A DNA stretch of 64,000 nucleotides from Erinaceus europaeus (GCF_950295315.1 NC_080164.1:13857659-13921658), one strand, 5' to 3'. Counted from the first letter of the stretch, positions 11,097 through 21,865 are shown. A program made the numbers and translations. Notes: a model not told the origin generated them from the letters alone.

Positions 11097-11222
11097 GGGC
11101 TGGGGAAATAGTATAGTTGTTCTACAAAGCCTTTGATGCCTGAGACTCTGAGGTCCCAGGTTCAGTCCCCCGGCACCACCATAAGCCAGGGCTGAGCAGT
11201 GCTCTGGGTAAAAAAGAAAAAT
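11097..11222 (+). mobile_element. S3 SINE
   Basis: Head GGGCTGGGGAAATAGTATAG, B box in CCCAGGTTCAGTCCCC, then CACCACCATAAGCCAGGGCT and GCAGTGCTCTGG. Its A-rich end grades into the GA-rich tract. Confidence 0.88.
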
Positions 11223-11364
11223 AGGGAGGGAGAGAAGGAGAGAGGAAGGAAGAAAAAGAGAAGAAAAGAGAGAGGAAGAAAGAAAAAGAGGAGGAAAGAG
11301 AGGAAGGAAGAAGGGAAGGAAGGAAGGAAGGAAGGGAGGGAGGGAGGGAGGGAGAGGAAAGCAA
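11216..11364. repeat. GA-rich microsatellite cluster
   Basis: Mixed GAAA, GGAA and GGGA tracts derived from the tail of the S3 copy. Confidence 0.88.
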
Positions 11365-11387
11365 TGAAATGAAAGAAATTCATTTCG

Positions 11388-12020
11388 AAATAGGCCAGGA
11401 AGAAGTTCACCTAGTGGAGTGCCGGGATAGCCTGAGGGTGCTTCTTCCCGAGCTAGTGCTCTCTGGCTTGGAGAGAACTCAACTGGAGCTGATCTAGGCT
11501 GCTGCGTGGGAGAGGGATCAGGAACTCGTGCTGCACTAACTTCGCAGGAGATACACTCTGGAACTCTCGGAGCCGGAAAGCAACTTCCAAGTGTCTTTAA
11601 TCAGAAGAGCAGCTGTTTCTATACTCTCCAAGTAGGGTGGAAACAGGATGTGATATAGAGAGGGTGGAGAGAAAAGTGACTGGTGAAAATCAGAGTGTGA
11701 CAAGGAGGGGGCGGAGCAGGCGAGAATCCTATCACTGAACCACCAATGCCCTGGAGGGAGTGCTTTATGTAAATGTAAAAGTGATTTATGTAAATAGACC
11801 AAAGCTTTGAATGGGATTAAATCTATCCCTATATAGGCATATGGTTAAGCAGAAGCCAGGGGGAGCTGGCATACTATCCAACAGTGGAGCACATGCCTTG
11901 TGCGTGAGTCTCTGGGTTCAAGCCCCAGCACGACATGGGGGCACCATGGCTGACACCAGGGGAGCTCCATGGATGATGGGGTGGTGTTGTGGTTTCTCCT
12001 CTCTCTGTGCCTTTCTCTCA
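11388..12020 (+). mobile_element. S5 SINE split by a solo LTR
   Basis: The head AGGCCAGGAAGAAGTTCACC ends at GTGGAG (11414-11419). After the LTR the same GTGGAG (11884-11889) continues into CACATGCCTTGTGCG, the B box GGGTTCAAGCCCC and the body GGGGAGCTCCATGG. Removing the LTR and one copy of GTGGAG gives a continuous SINE, so the LTR is younger than this SINE. Confidence 0.82.
11420..11883 (-). mobile_element. solo LTR, antisense, mosaic
   Basis: A 464-base unit with TG..CA ends and perfect 6-base duplications GTGGAG on both sides. TTTAAT at 11596-11601 gives ATTAAA on the minus strand. The left part (U5/R side) matches the LTR at 9797, while the right part from about 11635 matches the U3 side of the LTR at 23341, for example GGAAACAGGATGTGA. 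No internal retroviral sequence remains, so it arose by LTR-LTR recombination. Confidence 0.88.
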
Positions 12021-12039
12021 AACAAAACAATAAGGAAAG

Positions 12040-12180
12040 ATGGAACCGGTGAGTTGGGAGGGTGCCTGCTTTTCCACACATGGGATCTGGAGTCGAGCCC
12101 TGGGTGAACAACTGCAGGTCCTGTGGCAGCAGGGGAACTCCATGCTGTGGGTCTCTCCGTCTGTTAGACACATGGACTGA
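12040..12180 (+). mobile_element. possible diverged S5-like SINE
   Basis: GGTGAGTTGGGAGGGTGCC, a B-box-like GGAGTCGAGCCCTGG and GGGGAACTCCATGC occur in S5 order. No clear tail or duplication is visible. Confidence 0.45.
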
Positions 12181-12512
12181 TAAAGAAAGGGCCGGACTGT
12201 TGGAAAAGTGAGAAGGACAGCCTAGGGAGGCTCCTCCAGCCGTGATAGACATGGGTGAGGCCCATCTGTAGCATTAAAGGGGCGGGGGGAGGCACATTAG
12301 TTTCAACTAAGTTAAAAAAAAATTCTCCCAATAGCTTTGTTGAAATACATGCCATATAGTTCGGACAGTTAAAATGTATAGTTCGCTGGGTTTTTTCTTA
12401 CTCTTTATTAATACTGACTTACAAAATCCTAAGATAGCAGAGGGGTAATTCTGCACCGTTCCCGCCACCGAAGTTCCGTGTTCCCCATTCCCTCCATTGG
12501 AAGCTCCAGTAG

Positions 12513-12649
12513 TTTGTTTTCCCAGGTCACAGATAGGGGTTAGTTATTATTTCTGTAACTTTGTTCTCCCAGGTCACAAATAAGGGTTAATTATTATTTC
12601 TATAATTTTGTTCTCCCAGGTCACAGATAGGGGTTAGCTGTCATTTCTA

Positions 12650-12653
<4 letters not shown>
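12513..12653. repeat. three tandem 47-base units
   Basis: TTTGTT(C/T)TCCCAGGTCAC recurs at 12513, 12560 and 12607 with the same 47-base spacing. The related L1B at 30320-30385 has a single, similar unit, so the triplication is local. Confidence 0.9.
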
Positions 12654-12709
<56 letters not shown>

Positions 12710-12727
12710 TATATATATATATATATG
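12654..12727. repeat. (TA)n microsatellite
   Basis: Almost pure TA dinucleotides with one ACAC interruption near 12700. Confidence 0.97.
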
Positions 12728-12804
12728 TTAGCCTTTTTCCCCCCTACGATCCTGCCTTCTCTTCCTTTCCAAGTCACATCTACAGCTATTACTACTTATG
12801 AATG

Positions 12805-12981
12805 TTTTTTTAATTTATTTATTTTATTTTTGAGAGAGATGCAGAGAGAGACACAGAGAAACACCAGAGCACTGCTCAGCTCTGGCTTATGGTGGTGCGG
12901 GGGAATTGAACCTGGGACTTTGGAGCCTCAGGCACGAGAGTCTCTTTGCATAACCATGATGCTGTCTCCCCCACACCAGCC
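12805..12981 (-). mobile_element. S3 SINE, antisense, inside L1B
   Basis: TTTTTTTAATTTATTTATTT tail, CCAGAGCACTGCTCAGCTC, GGGGGAATTGAACCTGGG, and TGCATAACCATGATGCTGTC. Host L1B sequence lies on both sides. Confidence 0.9.
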
Positions 12982-13149
12982 TGTTTTTTCTCTCTTCTCT
13001 ATCCTGGTCTAGTTGGAATCGGGGTTCAGGTCATCTTGCCCTATCACTGTTTTTCGTCCCCTCCTCTGACATTTATTGTCCTCCTTTTATATTTATTCCA
13101 TAATTTTATATATTTATCTTAAAACTGAATACTGGTATATGATTTTTAA

Positions 13150-13329
13150 ATTCTTTTTTAAAAAATTTATTATCTTTATTTATTGGATAGAGACAGCCAG
13201 AAATTGAGAGGGTAGGAGAGGTAGAAAGGGAGAGAGAAAGACCCGCTTTGCCACTTGTGAAGGGGCTCAAACCTGGATCCTTGAGCACTGTAACGTGTAC
13301 GCTCAACCAGGTGTGGCACCACCCGGCCC
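13150..13329 (-). mobile_element. S1 SINE, antisense, internally deleted
   Basis: TTATTTATTGGATAGAGACA, GCCACTTGTGAAGGGGCTC, an antisense B box in CTCAAACCTGG, and head CAACCAGGTGTGGCACC. The CCCCTGCAGGTGGGGA segment is deleted between body and B box. Confidence 0.87.
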
Positions 13330-13344
13330 CGGTTTTAAAATTCT

Positions 13345-13667
13345 TTTTTTAAAAAAATATTTATTTATTTATTTTCCTTTTTTGTTGCTCTTGTTCTTTT
13401 TATTGTTATTGTAGTTATTATTTTTGTTGTTTTTGATGTCATTGTTAGGACAGAGAGAAATGGAGAGAGGAGGGGAAGACAGAGAGGGGGAGAGAAAGAC
13501 AGACACCTGCAGACCTGCTTCACTGCCTGTGAAGTGACTCCCCTGCAGGTAGGGAGCCGGTGGCTTGAACCGGGATCCTTAAGGTCCTTGCGATTGACGC
13601 CACATGCGTTTAACCCACTGTGCTACACCACGTGCGTTTAACCCACTGTGTGACTGCCCAACTCCCC
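13345..13667 (-). mobile_element. S2 SINE, antisense, duplicated head
   Basis: The usual S2 antisense body and GGTGGCTTGAACCGGGATCC. The head motif GTGCGTTTAACCCACTGTG occurs twice (about 13605 and 13632), a short tandem duplication inside the head before CTGCCCAACTCCC. Confidence 0.88.
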
Positions 13668-14589
13668 CGGTTTTAAAATTCTTACAAACATATGAGTTTG
13701 CACAATTCTTCCCATCTGGGCATCCTGCCTCACCCCCCTCTCCATCCCCCCCCACACACACACACACTCTGTGGCCCAGGGACAGGTAACCCTGTAAAAT
13801 CTAGAACCTTCCACACCCCACTCCTTTCCCCAAGGCCCCCACTCTGCAGTCCTGAGGCTTGGAGATATAAGGGAGTGAACAGAGTTTCTCTCCTGATCCC
13901 TGGTAGCTGGTAGGAGCAGCTGTTCCTGTACCTGTTCTCAAGGCTGTTTGTGGTTGCAGCCTTTTCCCACAGGAGCATCCTCCCTCCGCCCTGTGTGTCC
14001 CCTGGGGCCCTGACTCTGTGGAGTCCACTTCCCCCCGCCTCAGACTTTCTGAAGGACAGCAGGAGGAAGTGTGGAAGGGACTGACTTAGCTCCAGGAAAC
14101 AGCCCCCTACCACCCACCCACCCACCCACACCTGATGCCCCCTGCTGGGAGGGTGTTGTGACACCACTTGGAGTCTTGCCCTGAAGGAGTTTGGAGGGTC
14201 CCTCCCTGAGGAAGTCTTCCTGCTTCACTCAAGGATGTCAGCAACACCCCGTCTCTACCCTCTCAGCCTTCGCACGTTCTGGGTGGGAGAGAGGGCGTGT
14301 AATCACGAGTGTTCCCCAGAAGAGCCGCCATCCCAGCATGGGGGAGCTACTTGATATTCATATTATTAATTTTCAAAATGTTACAGACACACCTAGAAAG
14401 GTCACCGGATAAAGAGGCAAGCACACCACCTCTGCCTGAGACACTTCCTGACTTCCTCCTGCCCCAGGCACCGACTCTCCAGCTGGGGAGATTTGTGGGA
14501 GTGAGTGGGCCTGGGGGGTGGGGGGAGCAGCCCAAAAAGACAGACCACCCCCTGCCCTCTCCACCCCAGAGCTGCACTTCTGCAGAGCC
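13668..14589. other. unique sequence with short CA run
   Basis: No gene recognised. A C/CA run lies at 13747-13768 and a CCCA run near 14110-14130. Overlapping open frames on both strands lack motifs. Confidence 0.45.
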
Positions 14590-14720
14590 ACCCCAAGCCG
14601 GGTACACAGGGACTGTGGTTTCTTTGTGCATCTTTCTGTCTGGGTTTGTCTCCCCAGAGAGACTATAAACTTCTGAAGAACAAGGATCGTGTTGTCCTTG
14701 TTTAGAGGAATGTGTGTTTT
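14590..14720 (+). mobile_element. L2 3' end fragment
   Basis: GTCTCCCCAGAGAGACTATA followed by AACTTCTGAAGAACAAGG and TGTTGTCCTTGTTT resembles the L2 order of CTCCCCACTAGACTGTAAGC then CCTTGAGGGCAGGGAC. Confidence 0.55.
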
Positions 14721-15082
14721 GTAAAAACAAAAAAATAAAACAACAACAAGAAAGGAAAATTCTCTAATATTTATTCTCTCTGTCTGCCTGCAATGCTCAC
14801 TGACTGATGTGAGGGACCGCAGCTCTGGAAATTGTCTGACAGAAGTTCCCCTACCCCACCTGCATGTTCCACCCGCATGTTCCTCACTGTTACCAGCCGC
14901 TTAGCCTCACACTGCCCGGACTGGGTCCTCATTCCATCCTCAGGCTTTGTGATATTTGTCTCAGGGGGCAGAAAAATGCAGCCACCAAGTCAACATGGGG
15001 TCGGGAGGCCAGGTGTCTCTGAAGCTGATGGTGGATTTCCCTTTGGGGACTTCAGAAATAGCATAGAAAATAAAAGAGGGCT
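14721..15082. other. unique sequence
   Basis: Nothing recognised beyond A-rich sequence at 14724-14758. Confidence 0.5.
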
Positions 15083-15208
15083 GATACCCCACATGGTGGC
15101 TCAGCGGATAGAGGACAGGACTTGCACATGTGAGGCCCTGGGTTCAATCCTGGCACTGCAGTGAAGCTCTGCTCACTCTCTTCCTCTCTATTCCATAAAA
15201 TAAAATCC
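15083..15208 (+). mobile_element. S5-like SINE
   Basis: ATGGTGGCTCAGCGGATAGA, CACATGTGAGGCCCTGG, the B box GGGTTCAATCCTGG, and the tail TCCATAAAATAAAATCC. Confidence 0.72.
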
Positions 15209-15261
15209 ATTCATCAATTTTTGCATTTTTTAATTTTTCTTCTTGTTCGTATTAGTTAGTT

Positions 15262-15387
15262 TAGTTAATTTTTTTTTTTAACCCAGAGCACTGCTCAGGT
15301 CTGGTTTATGGTGGTATCAGGGATTGAACCTGGGAACCTATGACATGAAAGTCTTTTGCATCATCACCATGCTATCTCCATAGCCCC
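15262..15387 (-). mobile_element. S3 SINE, antisense
   Basis: AGAGCACTGCTCAGGTCTGG, CAGGGATTGAACCTGGG, and CACCATGCTATCTCC. Confidence 0.87.
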
Positions 15388-15604
15388 CCCAGAAAGTCAT
15401 GGTTAATACAAGAAAGAAAACAGAAATGTGCATTGTAGCATTTTGCCGCCTGCCTTATGGGAAGGCTAAGAACAGAAGCCATCTTTGTTGTAGGCCATGG
15501 CTTCCTTTCAGACATTTCGGAGGAAGAGGGCTCCTCCAGTTCCCAGCGTGTCACCAAGGCCTGAGACAAGTAACGCAGGCGACCAGGCCTGATGACCTGT
15601 GACC

Positions 15605-15755
15605 CTGGTGTGGACCCTCATCTCATTTCATCCCTACAAAACCCCAAGAGCAGAGGAGCCTGTTTTCCAGGAGGGAGGCTCAGCCCCAGCAGAGACATAG
15701 CCCCCAAACCCCACAGCCAGTCGTGGCAGGGACCAGACTCCAGCCCTCACCCACC
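15605..15755 (-). mobile_element. MIR fragment, antisense
   Basis: CTCATCTCATTTCATCCC, GAGGAGCCTGTTTTCC, and CACAGCCAGTCGTGGCAGG follow the order of reverse-complement MIR (CTCATTTAATCC, CATTTTACAGATGAGG, CACAGCTAGTAAGTGGCAG). Confidence 0.6.
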
Positions 15756-16387
15756 ACCTCTGAACATCCCCAGAACCCTGCCATCCTCAAACCCCAGCCC
15801 TGCGGCTGGAGGAGTGCTTGTTGGTGGGCAGAGTCCTTGGCCTCTTTCCTTCAACCTCTTAAGCACCCTTGTGAGGGAGGAGCTTGTCAGAGGATTAGAG
15901 AGGTCTTGGGGCCCTTGGGTTCACTGACTTCTAATTTCCAGCATTTATTGCTTCATCTGTAAACATCCCAAAGTAGAAGGCCATTAAATCTTCATGACAG
16001 TCCCACAGAGTTTAGTCAGCAGTATCCCCCGAAGGTTAAGGGGATGTGATCGGGGATTAACCAGGTCGAGAGATAGTCCCTCCTTAGCGTAAGGTAGGCA
16101 ACAGCTGCTGGGCCAATTTCTTCCATGCTTGATCTAATACAGGAAGTCTGTGAATGTGAATGGGGGGGAGGAAAAAGATATCTTTGTTTTCCAAGAGAAA
16201 TTTAGTTTTCTTTTCAATTTTTGAACATAGGGAACAAACCAGAGTAATAAGTAGCATAAACAGTACACGTGGCCTCGTCTCTGGAGGAAAGCAGAAATGA
16301 GTTCCTCCTCATCTCACGTGGCTCAAATTTTCACTATTGTTATCGCTGCTCTGACATTCTGGTACGTTCCGACAGGACACAGATTCT
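15756..16387. other. unique sequence
   Basis: No gene recognised. TTGCTTCATCTGTAAA at about 15948-15963 could be a MIR scrap. Confidence 0.45.
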
Positions 16388-16568
16388 AATATTTAATTTT
16401 TTAAATTTTGATTATTTTGTTTACGTATTTTGAATAGAGACAGACATTAAGAGGGAAGGGGGAGAGGGAGAGACAGAGAGTCACCTGCAGCACTGTTTTA
16501 CCACTTATGGAGCTTTCCCCCCATAGGTGGGGACTGGAGGCTTGAACCTGGGCCCTTGGTGCACTGTA
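16388..16568 (-). mobile_element. S1 SINE, antisense, head-truncated
   Basis: AATAGAGACAGACATTAAGA, CACCTGCAGCACTG, the B-box region GGCTTGAACCTGGG, ending at TGCACTGTAG. The head beyond the B box is missing. Confidence 0.85.
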
Positions 16569-16597
16569 GTTAATTATTTAATTTCTTTTAAATCCTT

Positions 16598-16771
16598 ATT
16601 TTATTCTTTTAAAAATGTTTTACGTATCTATCTAATGACAGAAAAGGGGGCGAGAGCCCAGAACACCTCTTAGTTCTGGCCTATGGTGCTGTCAGGAATT
16701 GAACCTGGGACCTCTGGTGTCTCAGGCATGCCAGTTCTGTGTTCTAATACTGAGCTATCTCCCCAGCCCCT
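16598..16771 (-). mobile_element. S3 SINE, antisense, diverged
   Basis: CCCAGAACACCTCTTAGTTC, GGAATTGAACCTGGGACC, GTCTCAGGCATGCC, and GAGCTATCTCCCCAGCCCC. Confidence 0.8.
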
Positions 16772-16849
16772 AGGTTTTACCGTTGAGCACATTCATAAAG
16801 AGCTATGCTTAGTGTTATATTAACACAGTGCTTCTTAATCTTATCTCCC

Positions 16850-19180
16850 CACCTCAGACACAGTGTATTTGCACAGGCGAGATTTCACTGCTCCACGCAT
16901 CCTCCATTCAGATAGAGAAACACAGAGAGGGAGAGACACCAGAGCAGCACAGCACAGCACCTCAGTCACACAGCACAGCACAGCACCTCAGTCACATAGC
17001 ACAGCACAGCACCTCAGTCACACAGCACAGCACCGCACCTCAGTCACACAGCACAGCACAGCACCTCAGTCACACAGCACAGCACCTCAGTCACACAGCA
17101 CAGCACCTCAGTCACACAGCACAGCACCGCACCTCAGTCACACAGCACAGCACAGCACCTCAGTCACACAACACAGCACAGCACCTCAGTCACACAGCAC
17201 AGCACAGCACAGCACCTCAGTCACACAGCACAGCACAGCACCTCAGTCACACAACACAGCACAGCACCTCAGTCACACAGCACAGCACAGCACCTCAGTC
17301 ACACAGCACAGCACAGCACCTCAGTCACACAGCACAGCACAGCACCTCAGTCACACAGCACAGCACAGCACCTCAGTCACACAGCACAGCACAGCACCTC
17401 AGTCACACAGCACAGCATAGCACCTCAGTCACACAGCACAGCACCTCAGTCACACAGCACAGCACAGCACCTCAGTCACACAGCACAGCACAGCACCTCA
17501 GTCACACAGCACAGCACCGCACCTCAGTCACACAGTACAGCACAGCACCTCAGTCACACAGCACAGCACCTCAGTCACACAGCACAGCACCGCACCTCAG
17601 TCACACAGCACAGCACAGCACCTCAGTCACACAGCACAGCACCGCACCTCAGTCACACAGTACAGCACAGCACCTCAGTCACACAGCACAGCACAGCACA
17701 GCACCTCAGTCACACAGCACAGCACAGCACCTCAGTCACACAACACAGCACAGCACCTCAGTCACACAGCACAGCACAGCACCTCAGTCACACAACACAG
17801 CACCTCAGTCACACAGCACAACATAGCACAGCACAGTACAGCACCTCACTCACACAGCATAGCACCGCAGTCACACAGCACAGCACCTCAGTCACACAGC
17901 ACAGCACCTCAGTCACACAGCACAGCACAGCACCTCAGTCACACAACACAGCACAGCACCTCAGTCACACAGCACAGCACAGCACCTCAGTCACACAACA
18001 CAGCACCTCAGTCACACAGCACAACATAGCACAGCACAGTACAGCACCTCACTCACACAGCATAGCACCGCAGTCACACAGCACAGCACCTCAGTCACAC
18101 AGCACAGCACCTCAGTCACACAGCACAGCACAGCACCTCAGTCACACAGCACAACACAGCACAGCACAGCACCTCAGTCACACAGCACAGCACCTCATTC
18201 ACACAGCACAACACAGCACAGCACAGTACAGCACCTCACTCACACAGCATAGCACCTCAGTCACACAGCACAACACCTCAGTCACACAGCACAACACCTC
18301 AGTCACACAGCACAACACAGCACCTCAGACAGCACAGCACAGCACCTCAGTCACACAGCACAGCACCTCAGTCACACAGCACAACACAGCACAGCACAGC
18401 ACAGCACAGCACCTCAGTCACACAGCACAGCACCTCAGTCACACAGCACAACACCTCACTCACACAGCATAGCACCTCAGTCACACAGCACAGCACAGCA
18501 GCTCAGTCACACAGCACAACACAACACCTCAGTCACACAGCACAGCACAGCACCTCAGTCACACAGCACAGCACAGCACCTCAGTCACACAGCACAGCAC
18601 AGCGCCTCAGTCACACAGCACAGCACCTCAGTCACACAGCACAACACCTCACTCACACAGCATAGCACCTCAGTCACACAGCACAGCACAGCAGCTCAGT
18701 CACACAGCACAACACAACACCTCAGTCACACAGCACAACACAACACCTCAGTCACACAGCACAGCACAGCACCTCAGTCACACAGCACAGCACAGCACCT
18801 CAGTCACACAGCACAGCACAGCACCTCAGTCACACAGCACAGCACAGCACCTCAGTCACACAGCACAGCACAGCACCTCAGTCACACAGCACAGCACAGC
18901 ACCTCAGTCACACAGCACAGCACCGCACCTCAGTCACACAGCACAGCACAGCACCTCAGTCACAAAGCACAACACAGCACCTCAGTCACACAGCACAGCA
19001 CAGCACCTCAGTCACACAGCACAGCACAGCACCTCAGTCACACAGCACAGCACAGCACCTCAGTCACAAAGCACAACACAGCACCTCATGCTGTCTTGGT
19101 CCTTCCATGTAGTGCCAAGTCTGAGCTGCGTGCATAGCGAGGCATACACCCTACTGGGCACGCCGTGTCTATGACTTTTA
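16850..19180 (-). mobile_element. S5 SINE, antisense, host of a minisatellite
   Basis: Left of the array: AGATAGAGAAACACAGAGAG and AGAGACACCAGAGCAGCAC, the antisense S5 3' half. Right of the array: CTTCCATGTAGTGCCAAG and GCATAGCGAGGCATACACCC, the antisense S5 5' half. The tandem array lies between, so it appears to have grown inside this SINE. Confidence 0.6.
16944..19088. repeat. 2.1-kb GC-skewed minisatellite
   Basis: Tandem units of CACCTCAGTCACACAGCACA followed by zero to several extra GCACA pentamers, giving 21-, 26- and 31-base unit lengths. I estimate 85-90 units. Larger blocks are also duplicated: the ACATAGCACAGCACAGTACA block recurs at 17821 and 18024 (203 apart), and ACAACACCTCACTC recurs at 18448 and 18641 (193 apart). 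The common unit has no stop in any + frame, which explains a 332-codon open frame at 16828-17826 that is not a gene. Confidence 0.95.
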
Positions 19181-19204
19181 CGAATATCTCGATAGACATT
19201 TTTC

Positions 19205-19348
19205 ATTTAAAAATGACTTATGTATTTATTGACTTATGAGAGACAGGGAGAGAACCAGAGCGTCTCCCTGGTATGGGCGATACGGGGGATCCAGTTCGAA
19301 ACCTCACCCTTGACAGTCCAGTGCTGTTCACTGTGCCACCTCCTGGAA
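19205..19348 (-). mobile_element. S4 SINE, antisense
   Basis: TTATGTATTTATTGACTTAT tail, GAGAACCAGAGCGTC, CTTGACAGTCCAGTGCTG, and GTGCCACCTCCTGG. Confidence 0.75.
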
Positions 19349-19377
19349 CTTCACTACTGCTTGATTCCACCACTCCC

Positions 19378-19545
19378 AGTGATTTTTTTTCTCTTTCTTT
19401 TATGGTAGATAGAGGGTGAGAGACAGGGAGACAAGAGAGACAGAGAAATAATGAGAGACTGCATAGCAACACTCTTGGTGTTCCTGTGTGAGGCTGGAGC
19501 CCAAACCTGGTGCTTCATCTGCTGAACTGTCGTCCACTTGCAGGA
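19378..19545 (-). mobile_element. SINE, antisense, diverged
   Basis: TAGATAGAGGGTGAGAGACA, GGTGTTCCTGTGTGAGGC, the B-box-like GAGCCCAAACCTGG, and CTTCATCTGCTGAACTG. It is tRNA-like but too decayed to assign to one family. Confidence 0.6.
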
Positions 19546-19561
19546 GATATTCTTTTCTTCT

Positions 19562-19642
19562 TATCATTAGTATTGATTTATTGTATTGATAGAGAAGGAC
19601 GAGAGAGAGGGAGAGGGAGAGGGAGAGGGAGAGGGAGAGGGA

Positions 19643-19678
<36 letters not shown>

Positions 19679-19795
19679 TGCAGTACAGTTTTATTGCTCT
19701 GGAGCTTGGGGGGGTGTGGGGGCTTGAACCCAACCCGGGTCCTTGTTCGTTGTGAGGTGTGTTTTACCTGGTGGGCCATCATCTTTCCCCCCACC
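19562..19795 (-). mobile_element. S1 SINE, antisense, with expanded GA tract
   Basis: Its purine-rich body is expanded into GGGAGA hexamers (about 19602-19649) and then GA dinucleotides to 19675. The B-box region GGGCTTGAACCC and head TTTTACCTGGTGGGCC follow. Confidence 0.82.
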
Positions 19796-21246
19796 TCTGT
19801 AGCTGTCCTTAAGTGTCATGTTTAAGTAGCCCGTGTTCTGTGCATCTGGAAACACTGTTCCGCTTGGGGCTCCACAGGCTTCACCAGGCTGACGGAGGTT
19901 CCGTGGTCCCTGCTCAATACCTGCTAAGTCACCAAGAGAGCACTTGGAAGGCCTCCCACCTGGGAAATGCAGGAGGATCTTAAACTCACACACTCACCAG
20001 CCCTGATCCTTGCTGAGAGTAGAGAGAGAGGACTTTGTCCCAGCAGCCAGAGCCCCTGTCGGCTCTGGGCCACGTGCCATCTCGCCTGGGTCTACTTTTC
20101 TGTGGGCACCCTGAGAGAGAGAGCTGGAAACTCGCACCCCCTGACTCACAGCAAAGACAGCGAAGCCAGAGAAACATGACTGATGAGCCGTGTGTTTTCA
20201 GTTCCAGAGGATGCCTTCAAAAGGTCAGCTTATGTGAATATTTAGAAAGAGCAAGATCATAAAATAAGAGGGACTGGATATTTTGTTCTGCTTTGTTCCC
20301 CCTTCCCTCTGACAAGGAAAATTCCGACTCCTTCCTCCAAATGGCAAACTCCAAACACTTTTTAACTTGACTTGCATTTGCTCTTCAAAAAGGAAGATGT
20401 TTGGGAATGCCTTTTTTTTTTTTTTTTTTAAAATGTTGTAGGGATTTAACAGGGTTGGAAAGCAGACAGGGACTAGAAATGCAGGACCCCAGGCCCACTC
20501 GCTGAAGATGTCTGCCTGGAAGATTCTGGTCACTGTCTAATTGTTTCATATTTGTTTCAGCTGAGGGTTATTGTATTCACCAGGGCCTTGTAACAGTGAG
20601 TCATCTCTTGAAAATAAATTTGGTGGAGTCCGTTCTTCCTTTAAGACCTCTGTTGTCTGACCCTTTACTGGAGGAAACGGTACAGAATCCTTTTCTGGAA
20701 GTTAAGTCAGCCTCTTCCCCTCTCTCACCATCCCATTGGGAGACTTGCTGAGTTGTTTTGTAGGGTGAGTTTAGCAAGATTGTAAGCCCCTATGTCTATT
20801 CTTTATTTCAAACCATAATTGTTTTTTTAAAAATAACTCGAATTTTATGCTTAGTTAGCTGGGTTTGTATTTAAACTCACAGATTGCGTATGGGTCTATA
20901 CAACGTAGACTCTTGATGTTTTGATATATGGTCTTTATAAAAATCCTGGGTTTTATTTTTGAAAAGATGCAGATTATACATTTTGAAAACGGGTCTTTAT
21001 TCTTCTCTGTTTCCTTTTATAATCATATATGAAAACTGAGTAATGGTTTGCTTATTTCATTTGCACAATCTCTTGTGACTGCCTGAATGCTAGCTAGCTA
21101 AGCTCATAGTTTCTCTGTGATTTTATTTTTACCATCCCTGCATTTTTCTGTGTTGTCTTCTCCCTTGCCCACACTTCTTTCCCAACAAATATGAGAGGTT
21201 CTTTTGCTTATTTATTTGTTCATTTGCTTGTTTTTAATAAAGCGAA
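19796..21246. other. long unique AT-leaning stretch
   Basis: No repeat family or gene recognised over about 1.45 kb, apart from a T run at 20411-20429. Small open frames are unremarkable. Confidence 0.5.
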
Positions 21247-21520
21247 GGGGCCAGGTGGTGGCTCACCTGGTAGAGCACAAACGTTATCATGCACATGAAC
21301 CAGAGTTCAAGCCTCCAGTCCCCTACTGGCAGGGGAGAAGCTCCATAAATGGCAAAAACAGTGCTATAGGTGTCTTCTGTCTGCCTCTCTCCTTCTTCCC
21401 TCTCTGTCCTGTCAAATATAAGAAAGGGGTGAGGGGGGAGAAGGAAAAAAATGGTTACTCATACAGGCAGTGAGCCCTGGTGATATTCCAGTGACAGCAA
21501 TAAATAAATTAATAGATAAA
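21247..21520 (+). mobile_element. S1ext SINE, diverged
   Basis: GGGGCCAGGTGGTGGCTCAC, B box AGAGTTCAAGCC, CTACTGGCAGGGG, TGTCAAATATAAGAAAGG, then a decayed extension GTGAGCCCTGGTGATATTCC and an AATAAATTAATAG tail. Confidence 0.82.
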
Positions 21521-21629
21521 ACATCAGGAAACAAACCCAGGGCTTCCCTTTCACACACTGCCAAGCAGCCTTCCCAGCTTGGCAATTTTTAGAATCTTTA
21601 AAAAAATGTTTTTGTTTTAGAAACATTTT

Positions 21630-21654
21630 ATGTATTCATTTTTTTAATGAGAGA

Positions 21655-21739
<85 letters not shown>

Positions 21740-21855
21740 AGGACCAGAGCACTGTTCAGCTCTGGCTTATAGTGGTGCTCGGGACTGAACCTAGAACCTT
21801 AGAGCCTCAGGCATGAAAGTCTTGCATAACCATTATGCTGTCTCCCCAGACTGCA
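21630..21855 (-). mobile_element. S3 SINE, antisense, with GT/GA expansion
   Basis: A (GT)n then (GA)n block (about 21657-21736) replaces the A-rich tail. The body CCAGAGCACTGTTCAGCTC, CTGAACCTAGAACC and GCATAACCATTATGCTGTC follow. Confidence 0.87.
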
Positions 21856-21865
21856 GTTTTTTAAA

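Larger units (their letters stand above)
12390..13110 (-). mobile_element. L1B 3' UTR, antisense, split by S3
   Basis: The A-rich end lies left (CTTTATTAATACTGACTTAC), then CACCGAAGTTCCGTG and CTCCATTGGAAGCTCC. It contains a triplicated 47-base unit and a TA tract. The part after the S3 insertion (GGTCTAGTTGGAATCGGGG) aligns with the L1B at 30212-31195. Confidence 0.7.

Noticed and set aside
16944..19088. CRISPR-like regular repeat-spacer pattern
   Set aside because: Units are directly tandem with pentamer length variation and no unique spacers, and the sequence is mammalian.
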